Below, in pieces: positions 18,654 to 27,376 of a stretch of DNA of 64,000 bases. Source of the DNA: Komagataeibacter xylinus NBRC 15237 (lineage in GTDB: Bacteria; Pseudomonadota; Alphaproteobacteria; Acetobacterales; Acetobacteraceae); assembly GCF_001571345.1 (NCBI RefSeq), contig NZ_BCTP01000004.1, positions 1 to 64,000 on the forward strand, given 5' to 3'. The notes below the pieces were generated by a model, which was not told where the DNA came from, did not search any database, and worked only from the letters and a program-made list of their open reading frames with translations. The first letter of the stretch is position 1; every line of letters starts with the position of its first letter. A program made the translations under genes and the position numbers.

Positions 18654-19586
18654 TCAGGGCGGGGTGCCGGTGGCCGCATCCATCGTGCCTTCCGCCACCA
18701 CTTTCTGCCTGGCGGGGCGGTCACTGCGCAGCATCCACACGCCGGAGCCAATGATCAGCAGCCCGCCAATGGCCATGGCGATGCCGGGTATCTCGCCAAA
18801 CCCGAACCACCCGATCAGCGCGGCCCAGAGCAGCCCGGAATAGGCAAACGGGCCAATGGCGGAGACCTGCGCCGAGGCGAAGGCCTCGGTCTGGAGCACC
18901 TGCGCGATACCGGCGAAGGCGCCCACGGCAACAAGGCAGCCCGCTTCAGTCAGGCCGGGCGTGGTCCAGATGAAGGGCAGCGGCAGCGCGGTCATGACCG
19001 TCATGAGAATGGCCTGCCACAGGGCGATGGTGGTGCTGGATTCCGTAGCCGAAAGCTGGCGGATCTGCATGGTGGTCAGCGCACCGACCGCCCCCTGCGC
19101 CAGGGCCACGAAATACGCCCAGTTCGGCACGGCAGCGCCCGTTGCGCCGTGGCCATGCAGCAGCCCCTTGCCAAGGGCCACCACGATCACGCCCGAAAAC
19201 CCGATCGAGACCGCAACCCAGCGCTGGAGCGAGGGCCGCTCGTGCAGCAGCGGGATCGAGAGCAGGACCAGGAACAACGGCTGCGTGTAGGACAGGACCT
19301 GCTGTTCGGCCAGTGGCAGGCGGGTCACGGTGATCACGACCATGATCATGCTGATCAGCCCCACGACCGAGCGCAGGACATGACCGCCAAAATGATGTGT
19401 TTTCAGGACAATGCCGGAGCGTGAGGCAATCAGCAGCACGAAGGGCAGCGAAAAAAGGTTCCGGAAGAAAATGATCTCGAGCGCAGGAAGCGTGGAGCCG
19501 GTCAGTTTCTGCAGGGCATTGAGGGCAGCGGTAAAAAATGTTGCCGATGCCAGAAGAAGGGCACCACGTTTCAGGTCATGCTTCAT
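18654..19586 (-). CDS. DMT-superfamily transporter (EamA, RhaT/YdcZ-like)
   Basis: A 310-aa membrane protein with ten hydrophobic segments in two EamA repeats (FFRNLFSLPFVLL in the first, IGWFGFGEIPGIAMAIGGLLI in the second). Such carriers usually export amino acids or other metabolites. The start is ATG at 19586, with GGA upstream. It lies between pxpA (176 bp away) and the MFS carrier, on the same strand. Its placement after 5-oxoprolinase genes suggests movement of an amino acid or derivative, but this is context only. Confidence 0.86.
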   Translation of the reverse strand: MKHDLKRGALLLASATFFTAALNALQKLTGSTLPALEIIFFRNLFSLPFVLLIASRSGIVLKTHHFGGHVLRSVVGLISMIMVVITVTRLPLAEQQVLSYTQPLFLVLLSIPLLHERPSLQRWVAVSIGFSGVIVVALGKGLLHGHGATGAAVPNWAYFVALAQGAVGALTTMQIRQLSATESSTTIALWQAILMTVMTALPLPFIWTTPGLTEAGCLVAVGAFAGIAQVLQTEAFASAQVSAIGPFAYSGLLWAALIGWFGFGEIPGIAMAIGGLLIIGSGVWMLRSDRPARQKVVAEGTMDAATGTPP

Positions 19587-19762
19587 TTTATCCGTACCTC
19601 AATGCACGACAGGGATGGCGGCGCGCTTCATCAATCAATGCTGCCAGATGCCCCCACGCGCTTCATGTTACGACACCGTAACGCAGGGGGCGGATTCCGG
19701 GTCATAGGCGTTCGTTGCGGTGCGATAGAAAATTCTTATGGGTAGGCGGGAGGCCCCGATCC

Positions 19763-20524
19763 CTAAAGCTGGCAGGCGGGGGTCAGCACGCCGCCGCTCG
19801 CCTCGATTTCCGCGCGGATGGCACGGGCGAGTTCCAGCGATCCGGGCGTGTCGCTGTGCACCAGAATGGACTGTGCGCTGACCGGCAGGCGCGCGCCGTC
19901 AATGGTCGTGACCGATCCGTCATCCAGGAACTGCTTCACACGTGCGCGCACGCCCGCCAGATCATGAATGACCGCGCCCGGCTGCCCACGCGGCACCAGC
20001 GTGCCTGCGGTTGTATAGGCACGATCGGCCAGGAACAGGGTCTGCGCCCGCAGGCCGGCCTTCTCGGCGGCGCGCTCGGTCGCCTGGCCGGGCATGCAGA
20101 ACACGCTCAGGTTTCGGTCAAGGGCTGCGATGGCACGGGTCAGGCGCAGGGCGAGGCCCTCATCCGCATTGGCCATGTTGCCAAAGGCGGCATGGTAGCT
20201 GACATGCGTGACCCGGTGGCCATGGCGGGCGGCAATGCCCTGCAGCGCGCCGATCTGGTAGCACATCATGGATTCCATATCCGCGTCGGATACGGCCATG
20301 TTGCGGCGGCCAAAGCCCATCAGGTCGGGCAGGCCGGGATGGGCGCCAATGCCCACGCCCTTTTCCTTCGCCAGCCGCACGGTGCGGTCCATGATGGCGT
20401 AGTCACCGGCATGGAAGCCGCAGGCGATATTGGCTGACGAGACGGTGTCCATCAGCCCGTCATCATCAGCGATGCGCCAGCGGCCAAAACCTTCGCCCAT
20501 GTCGGAATTGAGGTCGATCTTCAT
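19763..20524 (-). CDS. pxpA: 5-oxoprolinase subunit PxpA (LamB/YcsF family)
   Basis: PxpA is one of three subunits of the bacterial ATP-dependent 5-oxoprolinase, which opens pyroglutamate to glutamate. The 253-aa protein opens with IDLNSDMGEGFGRW and continues with ANIACGFHAGD, GVGIGAHPGLPDLMGFGRR and FADRAY-type motifs (here FLADRAY), all typical of the YcsF family. Its ATG overlaps the pxpC stop in ATGA, so the subunits are translationally coupled in the order pxpB, pxpC, pxpA. Confidence 0.95.
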   Translation of the reverse strand: MKIDLNSDMGEGFGRWRIADDDGLMDTVSSANIACGFHAGDYAIMDRTVRLAKEKGVGIGAHPGLPDLMGFGRRNMAVSDADMESMMCYQIGALQGIAARHGHRVTHVSYHAAFGNMANADEGLALRLTRAIAALDRNLSVFCMPGQATERAAEKAGLRAQTLFLADRAYTTAGTLVPRGQPGAVIHDLAGVRARVKQFLDDGSVTTIDGARLPVSAQSILVHSDTPGSLELARAIRAEIEASGGVLTPACQL

Positions 20525-21531
20525 GCCTTGGCTCCAGATTTCATGCCAGCGCGGCAGCGGGTGGATGAGCGGTAACGGGCAACCAGCGTGCGCAGGTCGT
20601 CAAGATAGGCGTTGACCGGCTGCATGGCGGCAACACCTTCGGCAAAGCTGCATTCATGCAGGCGGATACGCATGCCGATGCGCGCCTGCGCCAGCCGCCA
20701 CAGATCGGCCTCGATCACGGTGGCGATGCGCGGGTAGCCGCCCACGGTATTGGCGTCAGCCAGTTGCACGATCGGCTCGCCCGCGGGTGGAACCTGCACG
20801 ATGCCCGCAATCACGCCATAGGAGCGCAGTTCAACCCGGTGGCGCAGTTCAAGCGGGGCGCCCGACAGGCGGTAGCCCACGCGATTGCTCTGCGGCGTGA
20901 TGCGCCATGGGGTCTCCCATAGCCGCTTCTGGGCTTCGGGCGTGAACAGGGCGTAGTCGGTTGCGGGCATCGCGCGCAGGTTGATGACCTTCGCATCCTT
21001 GTCGCCCGCCATGGTATCGAGCACCGCGGCCGGGGGCAGGGCACCGTAGCCCGCTACATCCAGCGCAGTACCCGTGGTCCCGAGCGTGTCGCCTGCCTCC
21101 AGCGGGCGGCCGTCCAGTCCGCCAAAGCTGCCACGTAGCTGAGTGCTGCGCGAGCCCAGAACGACCGGCACCTCAATGCCGCCTGCAAGGCAGATATAGC
21201 CGCGCGCGCCTGCCTTGGGCGGCCCGATGCGCAGTACCTGCCCCGCAGCCGCCGTCTCGACCATCCAGGGCAGGACCGTGCGCCCGTCGAGTTCGATCAG
21301 GGCATCGATGCCTGTCACCGCAAACGTGGCGGGTGTGTCAAAGCGCAGCACGAAGGGATAGGTCTGCAGTTCGATGCAGGCATCATCCATCTGGTTGCCC
21401 AGCAGGATATTGCCGACCTGAAGGGCGAGCGTGTCCATCGCGCCCGAGGTACCCACGCCCAGGTTACGATAGCCGGGGCGGCCGAGATCCTGCACCGTGT
21501 TCAGGGCGGATGTTTCAAGGATCGTAATCAC
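20521..21531 (-). CDS. pxpC: 5-oxoprolinase subunit PxpC (biotin-dependent carboxyltransferase fold, KipA)
   Basis: PxpC contains the AHS2 carboxyltransferase-like domain. Visible motifs are TVQDLGRPGY, GVGTSGAMD, GNILLGN, PRIATVIEADL and the AQARIGMRIRL segment. The open frame runs upstream into pxpB, but the protein clearly begins with the GTG at 21531 (VITILETSALNTVQD), which overlaps the pxpB stop in GTGA. This gives 336 aa, normal for the family. It works with PxpA and PxpB on 5-oxoproline. The same fold forms part of urea carboxylase, which matters because a biotin carboxylase and carrier are encoded nearby. Confidence 0.93.
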   Translation of the reverse strand: MITILETSALNTVQDLGRPGYRNLGVGTSGAMDTLALQVGNILLGNQMDDACIELQTYPFVLRFDTPATFAVTGIDALIELDGRTVLPWMVETAAAGQVLRIGPPKAGARGYICLAGGIEVPVVLGSRSTQLRGSFGGLDGRPLEAGDTLGTTGTALDVAGYGALPPAAVLDTMAGDKDAKVINLRAMPATDYALFTPEAQKRLWETPWRITPQSNRVGYRLSGAPLELRHRVELRSYGVIAGIVQVPPAGEPIVQLADANTVGGYPRIATVIEADLWRLAQARIGMRIRLHECSFAEGVAAMQPVNAYLDDLRTLVARYRSSTRCRAGMKSGAKA

Positions 21532-22238
21532 AGCTCTATGCTTTCGGGGTAAAAGCGGATGCGATCGCCAACGGCAAACAGGGCAGGGGGCTGCTTGGCG
21601 GGATCGAACACGCGCAGGTCGGTAAAGCCGATGGAGTTCCACCCGTTCGGCCCCGTCAGCGCGGAAATGCCCGCCTGCATGCCGCCAATGATGACGGTCC
21701 CGGCCTGCATGTTCAGCGATGGCACGGTCTTGCGCGGCGTTGCGATGCGGGGGTCAAGTCCATGCAGGTAGCCAAAGCCCGGCGCGCTGCCAATGGCGCA
21801 GACCGTATATTCGCTCCCGTGATGGATGGAAATGACCTCCTGCGCAGACAGGCCCGAATGGGCGCAGACCGCCTCAAGATCCTCGCCCAGCGCGCCGCCA
21901 TAGCGCACGCCGATCTCGAACAGATGCCCCTCGATATGCCGCTCGGGCAGCGTGTTCCAGGCATGGCACAGCCACTCCGCCACGGCCTGCGGGCGCTCGG
22001 GCGGGGCGGAAAAGATCAGCATGAGGTTGGTCACGCCGGGAATGAGTTCGAGCACGTCGGGCCGCGCCTGAGCTGCATCCATCAACGCCCAGACCCGGCG
22101 CTGGTGGGTCATGGTGAAATCACCGGGCGCCTCGAACAGCATGGCGCGCGTGCCGATCATGCTTATGGCAGGCGCCGCAGCCGTATCGCGCGCCACATCG
22201 TTCTTTATATCCGTGTTCAAAATACACAGTCCCTGCAA
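21528..22238 (-). CDS. pxpB: 5-oxoprolinase subunit PxpB (KipI, AHS1 domain)
   Basis: This protein has the AHS1 domain: IPGVTNLMLIF, the YGGALGEDLEAV segment, IHHGSEYTV, SAPGFGYL, PRKTVPSLNMQAG and GGMQAGISALTGPNGWNSIG. It pairs with PxpC as the KipI-KipA type complex of 5-oxoprolinase. The start is uncertain. The frame opens at a TTG (22238), another TTG at 22220 has AGGGA upstream, and the first ATG (MIGTR) would cut into the domain. It is the first gene of a pxpB-pxpC-pxpA operon with 4-bp overlaps and faces a divergent SDR-accBC operon. Confidence 0.92.
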   Translation of the reverse strand: MQGLCILNTDIKNDVARDTAAAPAISMIGTRAMLFEAPGDFTMTHQRRVWALMDAAQARPDVLELIPGVTNLMLIFSAPPERPQAVAEWLCHAWNTLPERHIEGHLFEIGVRYGGALGEDLEAVCAHSGLSAQEVISIHHGSEYTVCAIGSAPGFGYLHGLDPRIATPRKTVPSLNMQAGTVIIGGMQAGISALTGPNGWNSIGFTDLRVFDPAKQPPALFAVGDRIRFYPESIEL

Positions 22239-22538
22239 CGGCGCCGGTTATTGAGCCTGAACCGTAACAATATAGGTTTCGTGGCATGAAGTGCCGAACG
22301 CAAGAGTATGACCGTTTACGTAACGATGGCCAGTGCAATTGTGGTTGTGAGGCTATTGAATAATCTTATGGCTCAGCATGATAGCCGGGCCATCATATTA
22401 TGTTATGGCGTGAGAACGAAGTGCTCTTGGCACTTGTTGCCCGTGGTCGTTAGCATAAAAATCAATAGCTGAGCATCCGGTATCCGTTGTGGGGCCGGGT
22501 GGTGTTAGTTTCTCTGTCCAGGATCGGGTTTTTTTACC
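22239..22538. promoter_or_regulatory. Divergent intergenic region between pxpBCA and the SDR-biotin operon
   Basis: These 300 bp must hold promoters for both operons, so the two may share control. A short hairpin (AAGTGC TCTTG GCACTT) lies near 22420. No regulator gene or named operator is visible beside it. Confidence 0.4.
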
Positions 22539-23294
22539 ATGAGCAACCAGCCGTACCGTACCGCCCTCGTCACTGGCGCCTCTTCTGGCATTGGCGCGCA
22601 GATCGTGCGCCGCCTGGCGCAGGAAGGGATCGAGGTTCATGCCCTGGCGCGTGACGCGGCCCGGCTGGAGCAGTTGTCGAAGGAAACCGGCTGCGTCGTG
22701 CATGCCGTCAGCGTGTCCGACCAGGCCGGGATCGAGGCGCTGGTCAAGACGCTCGAGATCGACATCCTGGTCAACAATGCCGGGCAGTCGCGCACGGGCA
22801 ACATCACCAACACCACGCCCGAGGATATCGATGCGCTGGTGGATGTGAACCTGCGCGCGGTGCTGCAACTGACCCGCCTGGTGGTGGCCGGCATGATCGA
22901 GCGTGATCGCGGGCATATCGTCAACATCACCTCCATTGCCGGGCATTATGCCTTTGCTGGTGGCAACACGGTCTATCATGCCACCAAGGCGGGCGTGCAT
23001 TCGCTCTCGCAGCAGTTGCGCTGCGACCTGTTCGGCCACCGCATCCGCGTGACCGAAGTCTCGCCCGCGCGTTGCGAAACCGAGGTGTTCGGCCGCCTGA
23101 TCGGCAACATGGAAGAGGCGAAGAAGCGTTTCTTTGATGAATATGAATCCCTTCTGCCCGAGGATATCGCCAACTCCGTCGCCTTCGCCGTCATGTCGCC
23201 GCAGCGCATGAATGTCAGCTTCATGGAAGTGCTGCCGACCATGCAGGTCGTGGGCGGGCTGAACTTCGCCAAAAAGACATCCGGCGCGGCGTAA
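22539..23294 (+). CDS. SDR-family oxidoreductase (YdfG/3-hydroxy acid dehydrogenase type)
   Basis: A 251-aa short-chain dehydrogenase/reductase. It has the cofactor motif TGASSGIG (residues 14-21), NNAG, the catalytic Ser in ITSIAGHYAF and YHATKAG with the active Tyr and Lys. The C-terminal part (RVTEVSPARCETEVFG) resembles NADP-dependent serine/3-hydroxy acid dehydrogenases. It is the first gene of an operon with the biotin carrier gene (5 bp after its stop) and biotin carboxylase. Its substrate is unknown; a hydroxy acid made or used by the carboxylase would fit. Confidence 0.87.
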   Translation: MSNQPYRTALVTGASSGIGAQIVRRLAQEGIEVHALARDAARLEQLSKETGCVVHAVSVSDQAGIEALVKTLEIDILVNNAGQSRTGNITNTTPEDIDALVDVNLRAVLQLTRLVVAGMIERDRGHIVNITSIAGHYAFAGGNTVYHATKAGVHSLSQQLRCDLFGHRIRVTEVSPARCETEVFGRLIGNMEEAKKRFFDEYESLLPEDIANSVAFAVMSPQRMNVSFMEVLPTMQVVGGLNFAKKTSGAA

Positions 23295-23299
23295 GGACA

Positions 23300-23746
23300 G
23301 TGGATCTCACGCATGTCAGGCGGCTGATCGACCTGCTGGCCACGGCTCCGGTTGCGGAGCTGGAGGTGGAGGAAGGCGGCTGCCGTATCCGCATCACCCG
23401 TGGCGGCGGCGCGCAGCCTGATGGTGCGCCATCCGCCCCGCCCGCCGTGGTGGCTCACGCGCCCGTAGCGGCCGTGCCGCCGCCAGCGCCGACCGCAGCA
23501 CCCGTGGCGGAGGAGGCGCTCATCGCCGCCCCGTCCTATGGCGTGTTTCATCTCTCGCCCGCGCCGGGGGCGCCGCCGTTTGTTACGGTGGGGCAGGACG
23601 TGCAGGCCGGGCAGGAAGTGGGGCTGGTCGAGGCAATGAAGGTGTTCAACGCCGTGCGTGCCACACAGGCTGGCAAGATTGCCGCCGTGCTGGTGGAAGA
23701 CGGCACCGAAGTGGAGGCAGGCACCCCCCTGTTCCGGCTGGCATGA
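23300..23746 (+). CDS. Biotin carboxyl carrier protein (AccB-like)
   Basis: This 148-aa protein has an N-terminal segment of the AccB type ([20 protein letters not shown]...RIRITR), a proline/alanine-rich hinge and a C-terminal biotinyl domain with the attachment site E-A-M-K, Lys114 being the biotinylated residue. The start is GTG at 23300, with AAGGA 3 bp before it. Its stop overlaps the biotin carboxylase start in ATGA. It is likely a paralogue of the housekeeping acetyl-CoA carboxylase carrier, dedicated to this operon, because fatty-acid accB-accC are not normally placed with an SDR and 5-oxoprolinase genes. Confidence 0.9.
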   Translation: MDLTHVRRLIDLLATAPVAELEVEEGGCRIRITRGGGAQPDGAPSAPPAVVAHAPVAAVPPPAPTAAPVAEEALIAAPSYGVFHLSPAPGAPPFVTVGQDVQAGQEVGLVEAMKVFNAVRATQAGKIAAVLVEDGTEVEAGTPLFRLA

Positions 23747-25110
23747 GTGAGACCCTCCCTTTCAACCGGGTGCTGATCGCCAATCGCGGCGAGATTGCAC
23801 TGCGCATCCAGCGCGCCTGTCGCCAGCTCGGGCTGGAGACGGTGGCCGTGTATTCCGAAGCCGATGCCGACAGTCGCCACGTGCACGAGGCCGATGTGGC
23901 CCTGTGCATTGGCCCTGCCGCCGCGGCCCGCAGCTATCTCGACCCCGCCGGGCTGCTGCTCGCCGCCCGGCTGACCGGGGCGCAGGCCATTCATCCCGGC
24001 TACGGCTTCCTGTCGGAAAATGCTGATTTTGCCGATGCGGTGGAAGATGCGGGCCTGACCTTCATCGGGCCTACGGGTGCGTCCATCCGCATGATGGGCG
24101 ACAAGATTACCGCCAAGCGCGCCATGCGCGAGGCGGGCGTGCCCTGCGTGCCCGGCTCGGACGGGCCGCTGCCTGCCGATATGGATGCCGTGAAGGCCAT
24201 TGCGCTGGAGGTGGGCTTTCCGGTTATCGTCAAGGCATCAGGCGGGGGCGGCGGGCGTGGCATGCGCGTGGTCGAGCGCGTGGAAGACCTCGCACGGGCC
24301 GTAACGCTGACCGCCAAGGAAGCCGAGCAGGCCTTTGGCAACCCGACGCTGTATCTTGAGCGCTTCATGCAGAAGCCGCGCCATATCGAAATTCAGGTTC
24401 TGTGTGATACGCATGGCACGGCACTATGGCTGGGCGCGCGTGACTGCTCGCTGCAGCGCCGCCACCAGAAAGTGCTGGAGGAAGCATCCGCCCCCGGCAT
24501 AGCCCCCGAGACCATTGCCGAAATTGGCGAGCGCTGTGCCGAAGCGTGCAGGCGTATCGGCTACCGTGGCGCGGGCACGTTCGAGTTCCTGTATGAAGAC
24601 GGCGTGTTCGCCTTTATCGAGATGAACACCCGCGTGCAGGTCGAGCACCCGATTACGGAAGAGACAACGGGCATCGACATCGTGGCCGAGCAGTTGCGCA
24701 TTGCCCAAGGCGCGAAGCTCGGCATCGTGCAGGCGGATATCGGGCTGCGGGGCCATGCCATTGAATGCCGCCTCAATGCCGAGGATCCGTTCACCTTCAT
24801 GCCCTCGCCCGGCACCATCACGCGCTGGGATCTGCCCGGTGGCCCGGGTATCCGGGTCGATACGCATGTCGTGGCGGGTTACACGGTGCAGCCTTATTAT
24901 GACTCGCTGATCGGCAAGATCATCAGTTACGGCGCCACCCGTGAGCAGGCGATTGCGCGCATGCGCGTGGCGCTGGCGGAAATGAAGGTGGAAGGGGTGT
25001 CAACCAACATCGCCCTGCATCAGGACCTGTTGGCCGACCCCGCATTTGCGCGTGGCGGGGTGGATATTCATTACCTTGAACGCTGGCTTGCAAAAAGGAC
25101 GGCCTCATGA
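23743..25110 (+). CDS. Biotin carboxylase (AccC-like)
   Basis: This 455-aa ATP-grasp enzyme carboxylates the biotin of the carrier protein using ATP and bicarbonate. It opens with [20 protein letters not shown], has the glycine-rich ATP loop [12 protein letters not shown] (about residues 163-174), and ends the active-site region with [20 protein letters not shown]. The length is normal for a single-domain AccC. It overlaps the flanking genes by 4 bp on both sides. The carboxyl acceptor is not encoded by a standard carboxyltransferase here. The AHS1/AHS2 proteins PxpB and PxpC, encoded divergently, are candidates by analogy with urea carboxylase. Confidence 0.93.
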   Translation: MSETLPFNRVLIANRGEIALRIQRACRQLGLETVAVYSEADADSRHVHEADVALCIGPAAAARSYLDPAGLLLAARLTGAQAIHPGYGFLSENADFADAVEDAGLTFIGPTGASIRMMGDKITAKRAMREAGVPCVPGSDGPLPADMDAVKAIALEVGFPVIVKASGGGGGRGMRVVERVEDLARAVTLTAKEAEQAFGNPTLYLERFMQKPRHIEIQVLCDTHGTALWLGARDCSLQRRHQKVLEEASAPGIAPETIAEIGERCAEACRRIGYRGAGTFEFLYEDGVFAFIEMNTRVQVEHPITEETTGIDIVAEQLRIAQGAKLGIVQADIGLRGHAIECRLNAEDPFTFMPSPGTITRWDLPGGPGIRVDTHVVAGYTVQPYYDSLIGKIISYGATREQAIARMRVALAEMKVEGVSTNIALHQDLLADPAFARGGVDIHYLERWLAKRTAS

Positions 25111-25568
25111 GCAACCGGTCCGAACCGCTGGTGCCCCATTTTGATCGGCTGCCAGAGCCCGAACAGATTGGCCAGATGGCGACATGGCTTGCGCAGGCAG
25201 GGCTGGAAAGCCTGGAACTGTGCAATGAGGCGGCGGGGCTGAAACTGCGCATCCGCGTGGAGCGGGCGGCCCCTGCGGCAACCTGCCCCCATGCCCCGCC
25301 CGCAGCGCAGTCCGATGTGACGGCTGGATGGGTGGCAGTGAAAACGCCGTATTTTGGTCATCTGTGCCTGACCCATCCGCAGCGCGAAAGCGCTTTTGCT
25401 CCGGTGGGCGCGAAGGTGGCACAGGGTGATACTGTAGCGCTCCTTACGCTGGACAGGATGCAATTGCCCGTTCCAGCGCCCGTTGCAGGCACGGTTGTCG
25501 AGGTGACGGGGCAGGCTGGCGCGTTGGTCGGATATGGTACCGTGATCATGCAGATCCAGCCGGACTGA
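25107..25568 (+). CDS. Biotinyl-like carrier protein lacking the biotin lysine
   Basis: This 153-aa protein repeats the layout of the upstream carrier: an N-terminal AccB-like segment ([17 protein letters not shown]...LRIRVE), an Ala/Pro hinge, and a C-terminal biotinyl/lipoyl-type domain ending in [13 protein letters not shown]. At the attachment site E-A-M-K is replaced by D-R-M-Q (116-119), so Gln119 stands where the biotinylated lysine should be. It overlaps the biotin carboxylase gene in ATGA, and its frame is intact. It may be a structural or regulatory subunit, or a decaying duplicate. Confidence 0.82.
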   Translation: MSNRSEPLVPHFDRLPEPEQIGQMATWLAQAGLESLELCNEAAGLKLRIRVERAAPAATCPHAPPAAQSDVTAGWVAVKTPYFGHLCLTHPQRESAFAPVGAKVAQGDTVALLTLDRMQLPVPAPVAGTVVEVTGQAGALVGYGTVIMQIQPD

Positions 25569-25717
25569 TGCGTCCAGGCGGGGTATTGTAGCGCTTCTGC
25601 TCGCCATTCCCTTGCATTTTTCCGGGCTGTTATCGTGTCATTACAGGTGCATACAGGCGTGATTCGGAAATCGTTCCGCCCCACGCATGGCATTATTCTT
25701 AACGTGGATAGACCGAA

Positions 25718-27217
25718 ATGATTAATATGCCTGCTCCAGCACGAGATGGCGCGACCGGTAACCTGACGGACCCGGGCAGCCCTATGGCAGCGCAGAGTGG
25801 GCAGTCCGGCTCCCGCGTCGAGCGCGACCTGCTGGGCGAGGTCACGCTGCCTCCCGGCGTGTTGTGGGGCGTGCATACCAGGCGCGCTCTGGACAACTTT
25901 CCCATAAGTGGCACCACAATCGGCAGTTTTGCCGAACTGGTGCAGGGGCTGGTTGTGGTCAAGCAGGCAGCGGCGCGGGCCAATCGTGCGCTGGGCTATC
26001 TCGACCCCACGCGTGCCAATGCCATTGACGCAGCCTGCCAGCGCATCGGGCACGACCCCGCCTATAACGCGCAGTTTGTGGTGGATGCCATGCAGGGCGG
26101 GGCGGGTACCTCGACAAACATGAATGCCAATGAGGTCATTGCCAATGTCGCCCTGGAACTGCTGGGCGAAAAACCGGGCGCCTACGGCGTGCTGCACCCC
26201 AATGACCATGTCAACATGGCGCAGTCCACCAATGATGTTTACCCCACGGCGCTCCGCATCGGCCTGCTGCTTGCGGTTGATCCGCTGCTGGTGGCCCTTG
26301 AGGGACTGCATGCGGCGCTGGATGAAAAGGCAGGAGCGTTTGATGAGATTCTGAAGGTTGGCCGCACGCAGTTGCGCGATGCCGTGCCCATGACGCTGGG
26401 GCAGGAATTCGGGGCGTTCCGCACGGCGGTTGCGGGTGAAATCAGGAGCATAAAGGCCCATGCGGCGGCTTTTGAGCAGGTCAATCTTGGCGGAACCGCC
26501 ATTGGCACGGGGCTGAATACCGACCCGCGTTATGCGCCCATGGTCATGGCGGAACTGCGCAGCCTGACCGGGCGGCCCATGAGCAGTTCGCCCGACCTGA
26601 TCGAGGCGACATCGGACGTGGGGGCTTTCGTGCTGTTTTCAGGCGCGCTCAAGCGCCTTGCGCTCAAACTGTCAAAAATGTCCAGCGACCTGCGCCTGCT
26701 TTCAAGCGGGCCGCGCACGGGCCTGGGTGAGATCGTGCTGCCTGCGGTGCAGGCCGGGTCTTCCATCATGCCGGGCAAGGTCAATCCCGTCATACCCGAG
26801 GCGGTCAATCAGGTGGCCTATCTGGTCGCGGGCCACGACCTGACCATTACCATGTGCGCCGATGGCGGGCAGTTGCAGCTTAATCCGTTTGAACCGATGA
26901 TCGGCTATTGCCTGTTTACATCCATCAAGACATTACGCGCGGCCATCGAAACCCTGACCACGCGCTGCATCAGCGGCGTTTGTGCTGATCGGGCACGGTG
27001 CCAGTCTTTGTTTGACCTTAATATCGGCATCATTACCGTGCTGGTGCCGGTGCTGGGATACGATATCTGTTCAACCGTTGCCAAGCGCGCGCTGGCGGAA
27101 GACCGCAAGGTGACGGACCTGATCGTGGAGGAGCGACTGCTTTCCCCCGAGCAGCTTGCGACCCTGTTGCAGCCCGCTGCGCTGACCCGCCCCAATATCG
27201 GGTGCGTGCCGGTCTGA
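25718..27217 (+). CDS. aspA: Aspartate ammonia-lyase
   Basis: AspA deaminates aspartate to fumarate and ammonia. This 499-aa protein has the fumarase/aspartase signature GSSIMPGKVNPVIPE from about residue 347, with its catalytic serine loop. It also has the GGAGTSTNMNANEV and HPNDHVNMAQSTND motifs, which favour aspartase over fumarase. It has about 25-30 extra N-terminal residues, and the ATG at 25784 is an alternative start. A palindromic repeat begins 10 bp after its stop and separates it from the convergent LysR gene. It fits with the other amino-acid nitrogen genes of the region (aminotransferase, 5-oxoprolinase). Confidence 0.92.
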   Translation: MINMPAPARDGATGNLTDPGSPMAAQSGQSGSRVERDLLGEVTLPPGVLWGVHTRRALDNFPISGTTIGSFAELVQGLVVVKQAAARANRALGYLDPTRANAIDAACQRIGHDPAYNAQFVVDAMQGGAGTSTNMNANEVIANVALELLGEKPGAYGVLHPNDHVNMAQSTNDVYPTALRIGLLLAVDPLLVALEGLHAALDEKAGAFDEILKVGRTQLRDAVPMTLGQEFGAFRTAVAGEIRSIKAHAAAFEQVNLGGTAIGTGLNTDPRYAPMVMAELRSLTGRPMSSSPDLIEATSDVGAFVLFSGALKRLALKLSKMSSDLRLLSSGPRTGLGEIVLPAVQAGSSIMPGKVNPVIPEAVNQVAYLVAGHDLTITMCADGGQLQLNPFEPMIGYCLFTSIKTLRAAIETLTTRCISGVCADRARCQSLFDLNIGIITVLVPVLGYDICSTVAKRALAEDRKVTDLIVEERLLSPEQLATLLQPAALTRPNIGCVPV

Positions 27218-27227
27218 ACCATTAAGG

Positions 27228-27373
27228 ACTGTTTGAAAAGTCAGCCCGTAAAACATCCTGAAATCATAAGGAAGTTCTTGGTGAAGCTTTTTTTCAGGAA
27301 GCTTCGACAAACGCAGTTTTTTTGAAAAAAGGCTGCACCTAAAACTTTTATCAATCGGTTGTTTTTAAACAGT
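27228..27373 (+). repeat. Palindromic interspersed repeat, copy R1
   Basis: A 146-bp copy begins ACTGTTTGAAAAG and ends TTTTTAAACAGT (inverted ends with one mismatch). Inside are a nested inverted pair (AAGTTCTTGGTG / CACCTAAAACTTTT) and two hairpins, one around AAGCTT and one GCAGTTTTTTTGAAAAAAGGCTGC. It fills the gap between the convergent aspA and LysR genes and ends 3 bp from the LysR stop, so it probably terminates both transcripts. It is the most diverged of the three long copies. Confidence 0.85.
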
Positions 27374-27376
27374 GCC

